64,000 bases of DNA. It comes from Aradus depressus (taxonomy: Eukaryota > Arthropoda > Insecta > Hemiptera > Aradidae). The position numbers were made by a program, and so were the translations under genes. The stretch covers positions 2,338,713 through 2,402,712 of the forward strand of contig OY759222.1 of NCBI GenBank assembly GCA_963662175.1. The letters are read 5' to 3'. The notes under the pieces were generated by a model. That model made no database searches and was not told where the DNA came from. It worked only from the letters and a program-made list of their open reading frames with translations. This document shows positions 22,117 through 33,094 of the stretch, piece after piece. The stretch's first letter is position 1, and each line of letters opens with the position of its first letter.

Positions 22117-22838
22117 CCCCTAACTATGGGTTTGTGAGTGTGTCGTGGAATTAGAGGCGGGATATAGGATTATAAAATATTATATATATATGGTGACATC
22201 ACTTCCCCCGTCGAAAAAGGTGGGCCCATATCTGGTATTCCAAGTATTTTTTCTCGAATCGGCTCAACTATAGGCGGGAAACAGTTCTGCCACTGGAGTG
22301 AAACCGATAAAAATGGGAAGATAGACAGACTGGGTGGATATGTCACCAGAAGAAAATAACTAGAGAAGAAGAGGAAGGGTTAGTGGTACTCAGTGTGTGT
22401 AGTGTCACATAATGTGGGTACCCAAGACGTCACATACTTTAATATTTCCCCTTTAAAAAAAATAAATCAATCTAAATAAATCATCTCAATACTAGAGTAT
22501 GAAAGTTAAATAAATAACTTAGAATATTTATACACACTGATAACTTCTTAATTCCATCACATTAATACCTAAAAGTAAATAAGTTTGTTTTATTTATAAG
22601 TTTGTTTTATTTATTTAAAAGTAAATACATCAGATATTATATTATAGACACATAGAAAAAACTTTTGCAATAAAGCAGTTATATGTATATATAGAAGACA
22701 TAACATAAAGAATAATAATTTCTTACTTCAATTCTTTCTAAAAAAAAAATACAATTATGGTGTTATAAAAATAATATTGTTCAAGACTTTACTCACTATG
22801 AGTTGAGAAAAGAAAAAAAAACTTTGTTCTTTCATATA
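22117..22838. other. Spacer between the BEL and Tc1 insertions
   Basis: AT-rich. It contains a duplicated AAGTTTGTTTTATTTAT (about 22580-22615) and no supported gene. Confidence 0.5.
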
Positions 22839-23042
22839 CTGTGACGACAAAAAGTATTTGCACACCCTCTTTTGTAGGAAAAATTAAAAATTGAATAAGT
22901 ATGTGCGGCTGTGATTATAATAATTTTATTTATTAGCAATTAGTGATTCATGTTATGTTGAAGAAATTGAGAAAACTTCGATGTATTAAATAAAAAAAAT
23001 TAAAAAACAGAAAATTATATCGACAAAAAGTATTTGCACACT
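22839..23042. repeat. Tc1 left terminal inverted repeat with outer and inner binding-site copies
   Basis: Matches 24233-24435 in reverse complement. Outer site at about 22843, inner site at about 23021-23042. Confidence 0.93.
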
Positions 23043-23076
23043 TCATTTATGATAAAAATACAAGATTTTATGCTAC

Positions 23077-24102
23077 CTAATATTTCGTAATACAAGCTTT
23101 GGCCGCTAAAATTGCCCCAAGTCTGGAAGACATTGACTGCACAAGAGATTCAATAACACTAATATCTATTTTCCCCCATTCCTCCTGTAATACCTCCTTC
23201 AAGTGTTGTCTGCCAGTCATGTGCTGTTTCCCAATTCTTAGTTCTAAGTGGTGCCACAGATTTTCTATTATGTTGAGGTCCGGTGACTGGGGTGGTGTGT
23301 GAAGCCTTCTTGGAGCATTATAGAGCAGCCACTCTTCAGTAATTCGGGCAGTATGCTTAGGGTCATTATCCTGTTGAAAGATGAATGAATTTTCTATACC
23401 AAGCTTCTGGATGCTCGCACGTAAGTTGGTCCGCAGTATGTCCACATAACCTCTGGCATTCAGAGTATTTTCAATGAATGCCAGATTTCCGGTCCCTTTA
23501 GCAGAAACGCAGCCCCAAACCATCACGTGACCTCCTCCTCCCTTTACAGTTGGAACAACATTTTGAGGGTGAAATTCTTCATTTGGTCTTCGCCAAACAT
23601 ATCTTCTTCCGTCACTGCCAAACATATTAAACTTACTCTCATCTGTAAACAAAACATTTTCCCAAAATTCCTCTGGCTTCTCAATATATTCTTTTGAGAA
23701 ATCAAGTCGTCTTTTTCTATTCTTCTCACTTATAAATGGTTTTTTTCTTCTACTTCGCCCATGGTAATTGGCTTCATGCAATACATTTTTTAAGGTAGAC
23801 ACACTCACCTGCTGCTGAGAAGTCGAAGCGACCCTATTAGCAATTTCTTGAGCACTTATGAAAGGGGCCGCTCTCACCTGTCTCACAACTTCTCGACGTT
23901 GTCTTTCATTTAAAAGTCTTGGTCGACCTTTCCTTCTTCTGTTTTCAATAGATCCAGTGTCTTCATACTTCTTAATGATGTACTTCACGGTTGACATATT
24001 CATATCAAGGGCGGAAGCAATCTGACGATAGCTTTTACTTTTCCTACGCTACTTGATAACTCTATGCCGAAGATTCATAGATATTTCTTTTGTTTTCCCC
24101 AT
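23077..24102 (-). pseudogene. Tc1-type DD34E transposase, stop at codon 18
   Basis: The intact stretch (24003 down to 23077, 308 residues) has helix-turn-helix segments (KYIIKKYEDTGSIENRRRKG) and the catalytic triad: Asp in VLFTDESKFN, Asp in FQQDNDPKHT and Glu in SPDLNIIENLWHHL. Upstream the frame extends to a better start at 24100-24102 (MGKTKEISMNLRHRVIK). This adds the first DNA-binding helices usual for the roughly 340-residue family, but codon 18 (24049-24051) is TAG. Starting at 24003 would drop the first helix-turn-helix needed to bind the ends, so the copy is probably inactive but could be mobilised in trans. The enzyme cuts and pastes at TA sites. Confidence 0.93.
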
Positions 24103-24232
24103 CTCAACGAAACCACAGCACTGACTAATACTGAATGAGTTGATTCCTTTAAACATATCTTTATCAATAAAACTTACACTAATTCCTTTTAGAAAATAAA
24201 AATAAATAAATAAACACCAACAAGCCATTTAG

Positions 24233-24435
24233 GTGTGCAAATACTTTTTGTCGATACCATTTTCTGTTTTTTACTGTTTTTTATTTAATACATCGAAGTT
24301 TTCTCAATTTCTTCAACATAACATGAATCACTAATTGCTAATAAATAAAATTATTATAATCACAGCCGCACATACTTATTCAATTTTTAATTTTTCCTAC
24401 AAAAGAGGGTGTGCAAATACTTTTTGTCGTCACAG
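24233..24435. repeat. Tc1 right terminal inverted repeat
   Basis: Reverse complement of 22839-23042. Inner site at 24233-24254, outer site ending at 24435. Confidence 0.93.
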
Positions 24436-24770
24436 TAAGTATTTACAAAAAAAAATTAGAAGAATCGATCAGACTCTATTCTTATTTTTACAAAACTTAA
24501 TTCATATGAAAAATACTAATAATTATTATAATCATTTGATGAATCCATCATGTCTAAATACAATCAAATTATACTCATATGTCATAAATATATTTCGAGA
24601 TAACAAACTCGATTATACAAAGTTGCCTTGTAGATAGGAAACCTACCTATAACCTAATTCTTGTCTGACCTTTATTGTTTCTTATTTTGTATTAAAGTGA
24701 TCTTTTTAATTTCTTATAACATTTATTGACCAATGAATTTTATTTACGTTTAATAACTACTTACATTATA
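24436..24770. other. AT-rich spacer
   Basis: No gene seen. No LTR matching the right side of the gypsy remnant was found here. Confidence 0.5.
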
Positions 24771-25817
24771 TTATTTCAATGGTAATTCACCTTTAAATGA
24801 TTTCATTTGTGAAATATGTGCTGTTTTTATATCACAGGAATCATTTACGCTTTCTAAGAGATATGAAACAGGTGACAGTACTTTAATTATTTTAAATGGA
24901 TCAGTATACCTAAATGATAGTTTTTTTGAAATATTTTTATCAGTGCTCGATAAAATATATGTTTTAATTAACACTGTGTCTCCGATATTAAAATTAGTAT
25001 ACTTGTGCTTTCTATTATATATTCTTTCCATCTTATGGTGTGCTTTTACAATGTTATTTATTGCAGTTTTATATATATTATTATTATTATCCATTTCATC
25101 CATAGATACATCCCAGGTAAGGTGAATTTGAGTTAACATTTCACGACCTAGAAATAATTTCGCAGGTGAGAAACCTGTGGAACTATGTTTAGTTGAATTT
25201 AGTCCTATTTGGATAGCCAACAAGGATTCAGCCCAGGAACCCTGCTTTTCCGCATGAAACGCGATTAAAGCGGTTTTTATGTTTCGTATTTGTCTCTCAC
25301 ATAGGTTCGGATTAGGGTAGTATCGAATTAATAGCGACTTTTTGATACCTAATTTAAATATAAAATTATTATAAATCTTGGAGTTGAATACCGAGCCTCG
25401 ATCAGTACAGATGGATCTCCATAGTCCGAAATTTATAAAGAAACGTTCTTGCAAAGCCCGAATGATAGTCTGAGACGTGGCTTTTCGCAGAGGAACTAAG
25501 AATGTGTATCTGGTAAAAGCGTCTACTCCAACTAAAATATATTTATACCCTAAGTTTGATGTTGGAAGAGGCCCTGCAATATCTAAAAATAATTTTTCGT
25601 TTGGCCTAGTTACTAAATATGAAGATAATTTCCCCTTTGGTCCTGATTGATCTGCTTTAGATTTTGCACATATCAAACAATTCTTTATTTTATTTGCTAC
25701 GTAGTTATATACCTGGGGCCAATAAAATACGGATTTAATTCGTTCTACAGTTTTAGTTACTCCAAGGTGCATAGCAAATTCTGTTTCATGATAATATTTA
25801 AATATCGTATGTTTCAA
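24771..25817 (-). pseudogene. Gypsy integrase
   Basis: 348 residues. An N-terminal H2C2 zinc-binding segment (HYHETEFAMHLG ... CLICAKSK) precedes the D,D,E core: LDIAGPLP, ICTDRGSVF and NLCERQIRN. A C-terminal region resembling the gypsy integrase tail (FNIGDTVLIKTY; FRYTDPFKIIKVL) follows. It lies just downstream of RNase H in a different frame (a shift or stop within about 25820-25890), so the polyprotein is broken here although the integrase part itself is open. Confidence 0.88.
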
Positions 25818-25884
25818 GGTCTCCGGTAATACAAATCTTAGCTTTTTAGGAGAAATTGCATATGCCAGTTTATTATTTAATATT

Positions 25885-27468
25885 TTATATTTGTGTATCT
25901 TCTTTCCAGCCTATTGGAAAATTGGTCATCGAATCATTTCGCTGTTCTTGCGATAGGTCTTTAAAAATCTCAGGTAAGGACACAAAAAATGGGAACAAAG
26001 AACAGACTTCGCACGGAGATGGCATAGTGGTAGGTGAAGGATTGCGTGATAAGAAATCAGCAATATTGTTTAATTTGCCAGGTAAATGTTTTACGACAAA
26101 ACGGAAAGGCATAAGTCTAATGATCCATCGGGCAAGTCTCCCAGTAAGATTTTGAGTCTTTCCTATTGAGAGAAGTGCCTGATGATCGGTGAATAAGAAA
26201 AATTCCGTGTCCTCTAGATAAACGCGGAATTTCTCAACACCAAATAAAACTGCGAGAAACTCTAACTCGTAAGTTGAATAATTGACTTCATGTTTATTGA
26301 GTTTTCTACTTGCGAAAGCTACGGGAAAAATATTTTGGTCTTCGTCTCTTTGACATAAGACAGCTGCGACTCCGATTTTGCTAGCGTCGGTATATAATTC
26401 GAACTTTTTTGCGAAATTGGGCATTTTTAAATATGGGATTTTACTCAATTTTAATTTTAATTCGTTAAAAGCCTTTTCACAGTCAGGCGTCCAGATTAAT
26501 TTACTGTCATGACATCTTAGTTTATTTAAAGGTTCCGCAGTCGAAGTCATATCTGGGATAAACTTGGAAAAGAAATTGATTGCCCCTAGAAACGACGCGA
26601 CTTGCTTCGGTGTTTGAGGTCGCGGAATATCATGGATAGCGGCTATCCGTCTCGGGTTTATCTTAATTGATCCCTGAGTGATCAAATGTCCTAAAAAATC
26701 TATTTCGGTTTTTCCAATAGAAATTTTGTCTGGATTTACCGTTAAATTTGCGTTTTTCAATATATTTAATACAATATCTATATGTTTTATGTGCTCGTCC
26801 CATGTATTAGAATAAATTAACAAATCGTCAAGATAGGGAAAAACGAATTGAAATAGATGATCTGATAGTAGGCGTTCCATTAGGGAGCTTAAAATTTGTC
26901 CCCCTGTAGCTAAACCAAAAGGGACTGCCGTATAAGTGAAAGTTCCCCAAGTAACCTGGAAAGCTACTAACTTTTTGCTCGCTTCGTCTAGTGGGATCTG
27001 GTGATATGCCGAATTAAGATCTAGGATGGAAAAATATTTAGCTTTTCCTAAGAACATAAAGGCCGAATCAATAGTCGGCAATGGGAATTGTACATATTCA
27101 ATGCATTTATTTAGGGCTCTATAATCTACTACTAAACGAAATTTCAGCTCTTCACCTATATCAGATTTTTTCTTTTTTACTTAAAAACAAGGTGACGCGA
27201 ACTCTGTCTGGATACGCTCCACAACACCCTTTGACATTAAGGTTTCAATCTCCTGCTTGACAAGTTGCATTTTCGGAGGCGCCATCCGATAAACGCAACT
27301 CTTAATCGCAGGGATTTCCACCCCAGGTTTCAAAGCTATATGGTAAGTCATCTCAGAGGTTCGGCCTAGTTTTTTAGTCAGAACATTAGGGTATTTCTTT
27401 GTGAAATACTCCAAGGTATTTTCAGGGCTTAATTTTCTAGATTCAAGAAAATATATTGTGATGTACAC
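25885..27468 (-). pseudogene. Gypsy reverse transcriptase-RNase H, one stop
   Basis: RT motifs on the minus strand include LDLNSAYHQIPLD, AVPFGLATGGQ and the catalytic FPYLDDLLIYS. The connection region (FLGAINFFSKFIPDM) and RNase H (ELYTDASKIGVAAV; FTDHQALL) follow. The RT N-terminus (27468-27181) and the rest are in one frame, separated by a TAA at 27181-27183 just before a VKKKK segment. The 5' edge is cut by the nested LTR element at 27457. A further frame break separates it from the integrase. Confidence 0.9.
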
Positions 27469-28257
27469 TACGGAACATTTTTTTAATGAATATTTTAATG
27501 AAAAGAGGTAATTTTTTTTTATTATAATCTAATATCATATATATATTAGATATATATCAAGGTGTTTGAGAAACAAAACAAGAAAACATATAAAAAACAG
27601 CTGTGAAATAGTGTTAAATGTAATGAAGTCGTGAGCTAGCTCTAAAACGGTGCATGTGGTTTTGATATGTTTTAAATAAAAATGAAGTTGAACAATTAGA
27701 TGAAAGTTGACTGGAGTGGAATTAAAGTGTGAAGAGTTGACGGGGTCTGGTTTTTGTGGTAGAGGCGTCGAGAAGGTACAATTAATAATATCTATTTTCA
27801 ATATGCCCAAATAAAAAAAGAAATAGTTTTTTAAGTATTAATTTAATGTTTTTGTGCCATTGTAAATTTTTGTTTTGTTTGTTCAAATGTTAAGTTTTTT
27901 AAAAATTTAAATATGTAAATATAGATAATAACCCAATTATTTGTCCTCTTCAAATTCTATTCTATTCATCTTCCCTGTTGTCCCAGTAGTATCATTTAAA
28001 AAAACCTTTGGATTAGAAATTAATATTATTTAAAATTATTAAAAATTGGTATCTCTTTGTGAATCCAAGTGTAAAGTTTGTTTAATTGAATTTTTTTCGT
28101 TGTATACGTGTACTTTCTTAAAAATTGCATGTCTTAAATTATTGATAATATTTTTTTAGGGCAATTTTCGGCAAACTACTGTAGAAATCAAAATTTAAAT
28201 AAACAAAAGAGATCAAATTTCTACAGGAAATGTGGTAGCGAACAAGTTATTATCACA
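27457..28257 (+). repeat. 5' LTR of the nested element
   Basis: 801 bp, nearly identical to 35113-35914. One visible difference lies near 27790 compared with 35445 (an extra T and a base change). The candidate primer site just inside reads TTTGGCATATCCC. Confidence 0.93.
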
Positions 28258-28511
28258 TTTTTGGCATATCCCTTGTGTGGACGATTTTCGCCACAAAGCC
28301 CCATCATATTTTAGCAAAACCTAGATGGGAGAATTTTTTTATATTAATTAAAGTAGGGAAATAGGTTGAAAAAGATGAAAAGGATAGAATAGAGACAAAT
28401 AAGGGTTACATTTAATTTTGAGAAATAATATTTTTTTTGACGACTTCAAAAGAAGGTTACTATTTTAACATTGTTTTTGTTTAGTAATTATATATTTAGT
28501 AAAGTAAGAAA

Positions 28512-28915
28512 ATGCCAATTACCAGAGGACAAGCGAGAAGATTAGAGGAGGAAAGTAGAGAGGAAGGGTCAAGTTCGGAGGAAAGATCCGATATGGAGTT
28601 ATCGGAAGATAGAGTAAGGGAGACTCCAGCCGCAATGGAGTCCATGCAGGGTACAGGTGAGGAGTCGCAAGGGGAGGGGGTAAATAAAGAAAATTAAATT
28701 TCACCTACCCAGGTTCTGATACATAACATACGACTCATTATCGAGTACCTGAAAGGCCCTCGATCATGGCTTAAATTCCAATCCGAAGGACGACGTGCTC
28801 AAATTTATTTTTTATCTTCTCGATTAAAACATCTGACCGAAGTGACTTGGCTAGATTTCTTTCGGGCTAAATCTTATTCTTCAAATTTCTATACGGTTTT
28901 TAGATTTAATATGTA
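28512..28915 (+). pseudogene. Acidic gag-like ORF remnant, one stop
   Basis: From ATG 28512, 61 residues (MPITRGQARRLEEESREEGS then Glu/Ser-rich) lead to a TAA at 28695-28697. The same frame stays open to about 28915 and includes LKFQSEGRRAQIYFLSSRL and VTWLDFF. The leading MPITRG-R is like the start of many insect gypsy Gag proteins. I infer it is the first part of the nested element's original gag, but no zinc knuckle follows. Confidence 0.4.
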
Positions 28916-28921
28916 ATTTGG

Positions 28922-29010
28922 TTATGTAAGTCAAACTGGGAGACAATTTAAAAATAGGGTATAAGAACACGAATCAGAAATAGGCTTAAACATTGACACC
29001 ACACCTCAGT
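28922..29010 (+). pseudogene. GIY-YIG-like fragment
   Basis: The frame reads YVSQTGRQFKNRV, a stop, then EHESEIGLN. The YVxQTGRxFxxRxxEH pattern is the core of the GIY-YIG nuclease of Penelope-like elements. It is only about 30 codons and is broken, so it is older debris inside the LTR element. Confidence 0.4.
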
Positions 29011-29486
29011 GAAATTAAATCGTAAAAAAATTTAATTTTTACAAATTTTTAATTAAGATTTTCATATTCTTCACAAAAAAAACTAGTTTTCCGGTATTTT
29101 TAGTTTTCTTGTACGAGCAATAGTTTCCGAGATATTGGTCTTTGAAAGTTGCGTTTTATTTAAAATCGTTTGGGAGTGGATTCATAGACATCTCAGCCCG
29201 CCAACCAGGCGAAGAGTGGGGGCGACCCTCCCCCCTGCTCAAAATCCTGGCTACGCCCTGTCAATTTCACATGAATCTTTTCATATTGAACCAATTATGT
29301 ACTTTCATACTTACCCAGTTATACTCCATACTTTAACTTTCTAAGGGAACTTAACATTTTTAGCCGAGATATTTTGAAACACTTAATAGAAAATAAAGAA
29401 AAACGTATGTTTAAAAAAAAAATATTGTCTATTTCACAAGATGAAGATTTCACAGAAGAATTGAATAGGATTCGAATGAGAGGTAT

Positions 29487-29535
29487 TAGGAGAAAAGTCA
29501 CAGTTGCCCGGGCAACGCCGGGTATTACTGCTAGT
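29487..29535 (+). mobile_element. Helitron-like 3' terminus
   Basis: A short hairpin (stem CCCGG/CCGGG at 507-511 and 518-522 of the 29-kb block) is followed by TATTACTGCTAGT. This is the hairpin-plus-CTAGT ending usual for animal Helitrons, with T following at the insertion point. The element's 5' TC end was not located, and no Rep/helicase is recognisable nearby. Confidence 0.5.
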
Positions 29536-30411
29536 TAACAAATAAATATAATTCTTGTAAAACTGTTTTCTATTTTTGGTCCTTTAATTTTCAACGCCAT
29601 TACTATGTAGAGCATGTATTGGGCTTATTATTGTTGCAAAGGGTCTTGTGAGGTTGTGGGCTGTCAATGTTTCTCCCGGTTACTTTTTTCTTAATTGGCT
29701 GAAGGCTGGAAGTGGTGGATGACGCCAGCTCGGTCTCCGTTACAGACATCTCAGCTGTCCTCCCTGCTCAACAGGTAGGACACTCTAGCCAGACTTTCTC
29801 TACACAGCCGTATCTGCGATATTATTCTCGTCCTCTCGATGTTTTTCCTCAGCTTCAAGTAAAAGCCAGCATATAATATAATTAATTAAAAATCTAGTTT
29901 CACTTGCATTTCCGACATTTATGTCAGACCTTATCCACCAGAAGTGGCCCTATAAAATTCTAGTTTTTTTATCGTCGTCTATTTCATTTAAAGTGCAAAG
30001 AAACTAAAGACAGACTATTATAACCTGTGCATCAAACTCTGTAACTTAAAATGTCGTAAAAATGCAGGTAAAGGGTCTAGCCGGATAAGAGTGCGAAAAC
30101 TGCCCCCAACGATTTTCGAATGGGCGATTAACCGACAGTTTGCACATGTAAAAAAACATTTTTCCTGAAAATTTCAGCTCCCAACTCCCATTATGCGATG
30201 AGAAAAAAAATAAAAAGGCAATTTTGATTTTTTTTTTCTTTCCGGTTGTTGCAAGTATGCAACTGTCGATTTTTTTTTATTCCCACTTTTTTTTGCTAAA
30301 GCGTCTGCATCAAATTGCGTAGAGATAATTTTTTACATCCTGTTGTTTTTCTTAAAAAACATCACAATTGATGCACTTTCCGGAAGTAGCTGACATTCTA
30401 AAATATTATGA
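29536..30411. other. Unassigned interior of the nested LTR element
   Basis: No convincing gene. Two alternating stretches of AT-rich and mixed sequence. Confidence 0.45.
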
Positions 30412-31790
30412 TCGGGACTCGAACCTGCAACCCTCGGGGTGGTAACGTGGGCTATTCGTAAAATAAGTTGATATTACTGGTGGGGATTCAAACCCGCAAC
30501 CCTCGGGTGGGTAACGTGGGCTATTCGTAAAATAAGTTGATATTACTGGTGGGGATTCAAACCCGCAACCTTTGGGTTCGTAACGTGAGCATTTTGTAAA
30601 GTAAGTTGGTATTATTGGTAGGGATTCAAACCCACAATCCTCGGGTTGGTAAAGAGAGCTATTTGTAAAATAAGTTGACATTACTGATCGGGACTCGGAC
30701 CCGCAACCCTCGGGGTGGTAACGTGAACTATTTATATAGGAAGTCGTTATTACTGATAGGGATTCGAAACCGCAACCCTCGGGTAGGTATCGTGGGCTAT
30801 TCGTAAAATAAGTTGATATTACTGGTGGGGATTCAAACCCGCAACCCTCGGGTTGGTAACGTGGGCTATTTATAAAGTAAGTTGATATTAGTGGTGGGGA
30901 TTCGAACCGCAACCTTCGTGTTCGTGACGTGAGCTACTTGTAAAGTAAGTTGATATTACTGGTGGGGATTAAAACCCCCAACCCTCGAATTCGTAACGTA
31001 AGCTATTTGTAAAATAAGTTTATATTACTGATCGGGACTCGAACCCGCAACTTCCGGGATGGTAACGCGAGCTATTTGTAAAATAAGTTGATATTACTGA
31101 TCGGGAGTCGAACCCGCAACCCTCGGGGTGGTAACTTGAGCTTTTTGTAAAATAGGTTGATATTACTGATCGGGAGTCGAACCCGCAACCCTCGGGGTGG
31201 TAACTTGAGCTTTTTGTAAAATAGGTTGATATTACTCGTCGGGATTCGAACCCGGAACCCTCGGGTTGGAAACGGGAGCTATTTATATAGTAAGTTGATA
31301 TTACTGGTGGGGATTCGAACCCGGAGCCCTCGGGTTGGATACGGGAGCTATTTATATAGTAAGTAACGTGAGCTATTTGTAAAATAAGTTGATATTACTG
31401 ATCGGTACTCGAACCTGCAACCCTCGGGTTGGTAACGCGAGCTATTAGTGAAATAAGTTGATGTTGCTGGTGGGGATCAGAACCCAACAATTTCGGATTG
31501 GTAACGTGAGCTATTTATAAAATAAGTTGATATTACTGATCGGGACTCGAACCCGCAACCCTCGGGTTGGTATTGTGAGCTATTTGTAAAATAAGTTGAT
31601 ATTACTGATCGGGATTCGAACCCGCAACCCTTGGGTTCGTAACGTGAGCATTTTGTAAAATAAGTTGATATTACTCGGGGGGATTCGAACCCGCAACCCT
31701 CGGGTTGGTAACGTTGGCTATTAGCAAAGAATGTTGATATTACTGGTGCGGATTCGAACCCGCAACCCTCAGGTTGGTAACGTGGGAATT
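30412..31790 (-). repeat. About 20 tandem units carrying a tRNA B-box/T-arm-like motif
   Basis: A unit of about 68-73 bp repeats from 30412 to 31790. On the minus strand each unit reads roughly GGTTGCGGGTTCGAATCCC preceded by CGTTACCAACCC. This contains the RNA polymerase III B box GGTTCGAAnCC in a T-arm-like setting. Units vary (GACTCGAACC, GAGTCGAACC, GATTCGAACC). No A box of standard form is evident in each unit, so these are tRNA 3'-half-like modules, not tRNA genes. Confidence 0.85.
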
Positions 31791-31960
31791 TGTAACTGTC
31801 ACTATTACACTGTATTAACTATCACTGCATAACAACGTTCCACATAATTAAAATGAAATATTTTGAAACTTTGATGACGTCATCCGGACGTCCGGACACT
31901 GAAAAAGGAAAAAAAAAAGTTATTTTTTGCTGACTTTGACCCCTTGTAACTTGGTCAAAT

Positions 31961-33094
31961 ATGAACTTTTTTGTCTACTTTTTTTTTTCATTTTGTTCAG
32001 CTCGGAGTTCTCGACACAACTATGTAGAGAAAAATGTTATTTTGTTATTGCATAACATACTTTTGTTGATGCAAAAAGTGGCATTTAGTGTCACGAGAAA
32101 AGTTACACAGCAGTGTCTTTTTCTTTCTTTTTTTTCGGACTTGGCCAGAGACACTGCCGTGTCTCCTGATAAAGAAAAAGAGGGCATTGCTGCTCCTGAT
32201 ATGGAATGGCTCCGTGTTGTGTTAACAAAGTTAACTGGGGATATGAATCAAAGAATGGAAGAGCAAAGTAATAAATTAGGAAATTTAGTAACAAAGTTAA
32301 CTGGGGAAATGGGGAATATCAATCAAAAAATAGAAGAACGGGGAAAAGAATTAAAGGGAGAAATAAGAAATTTAATTGGAAATATCAATCAAAAAATAGA
32401 AGAACAAGGAAAAGAATTAAAGGGAGAAATGGGAAATTTAAGAGGCGACATTAAAAATTTAGAAGTTAAATTAAATAATAATATGGACAATTTGAAGGAC
32501 CAGATAGAGAATTTGCAGAAAGATAAACAATGTTTAGGAAATCGAATAGATAAAGCTGGAGAAAACCTAGAAAAGCACTTAAATCAAAAAATTAACAAGT
32601 TGGATGAAGGGAATTCTGAAGTAGAAAAAGAGGTTCTTATTATTGACAGTCAGTCACAAGTTGATGAAGTAGAAGGAACAGAGAATAACAGTGGGGAGGA
32701 ACAGACCCAAATTTTAGAGAAAGATGTGGAGGAAGAGAGTCAAAATGTAGAAAAATTAGAATTAAGTGAAATTCAAGAAAATAGGATTAATATTGATGTG
32801 GATGGACAGAGTGAAAGGAACATTTTGATGTTATTAGACAAAACAAACGAACAGACTGAGGACAACAAACAAAAGACAAATTTTAATTTTAAAGAAAATA
32901 TAGTTAAAACCTACAGACAAACTGGAAATAGAAAGGAGGCTAATAAAAGTTATAAGAACAATTTTAAAAAGAGAGTAAAAGCATTCAAACAGGTATTAAG
33001 GACAAAATTAACACTGAACAAATATTTAGAGAAGGGGGAGGGGATTTTTAAAGACATAATTCGCCGGGGCATCCGGAAAAAGAAAAAAATTTAA
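31961..33094 (+). CDS. Coiled-coil, gag-like ORF of the nested LTR element
   Basis: 377 codons. The first 75 residues are hydrophobic and unlike the rest, so translation may begin later, at the Met before EWLRVVLTKLTG (about 32200). From there, heptad-rich repeats (NQKIEEQGKELKGEMGNLRG) form a long coiled coil with visible internal duplication. An acidic middle (EVEGTENNSGEEQ) and a strongly basic C-terminus (IIRRGIRKKKKI) follow. Long coiled coils near the N-terminus are seen in some insect gypsy Gag proteins. There is no zinc knuckle, and no pol follows. It is probably a truncated Gag kept by the non-autonomous element; it could instead be a captured gene. Confidence 0.6.
   Translation: MNFFVYFFFSFCSARSSRHNYVEKNVILLLHNILLLMQKVAFSVTRKVTQQCLFLSFFSDLARDTAVSPDKEKEGIAAPDMEWLRVVLTKLTGDMNQRMEEQSNKLGNLVTKLTGEMGNINQKIEERGKELKGEIRNLIGNINQKIEEQGKELKGEMGNLRGDIKNLEVKLNNNMDNLKDQIENLQKDKQCLGNRIDKAGENLEKHLNQKINKLDEGNSEVEKEVLIIDSQSQVDEVEGTENNSGEEQTQILEKDVEEESQNVEKLELSEIQENRINIDVDGQSERNILMLLDKTNEQTEDNKQKTNFNFKENIVKTYRQTGNRKEANKSYKNNFKKRVKAFKQVLRTKLTLNKYLEKGEGIFKDIIRRGIRKKKKI

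Larger units (their letters stand above)
22839..24435 (-). mobile_element. Tc1/mariner (Tc1-type) DNA transposon with IR/DR ends
   Basis: The ends read CTGTGACGACAAAAAGTATT and its complement, each next to a TA target dinucleotide (22837-22838 and 24436-24437). The inverted repeats are about 200 bp. Each contains a second copy of CGACAAAAAGTATTTGCACA at its inner edge (23021 and 24233-24254). Two transposase sites per end is the IR/DR arrangement known from Tc1-like elements such as Sleeping Beauty. Length 1,597 bp. Confidence 0.96.

Noticed and set aside
24436..24770. LTR of the gypsy remnant
   Set aside because: No matching sequence was found beyond 36577, so no LTR pair could be shown.
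30406..30912. 168-residue minus-strand ORF with 23-residue repeats
   Set aside because: Product of the B-box tandem array where unit length happens to be near a multiple of three; fails in neighbouring units.
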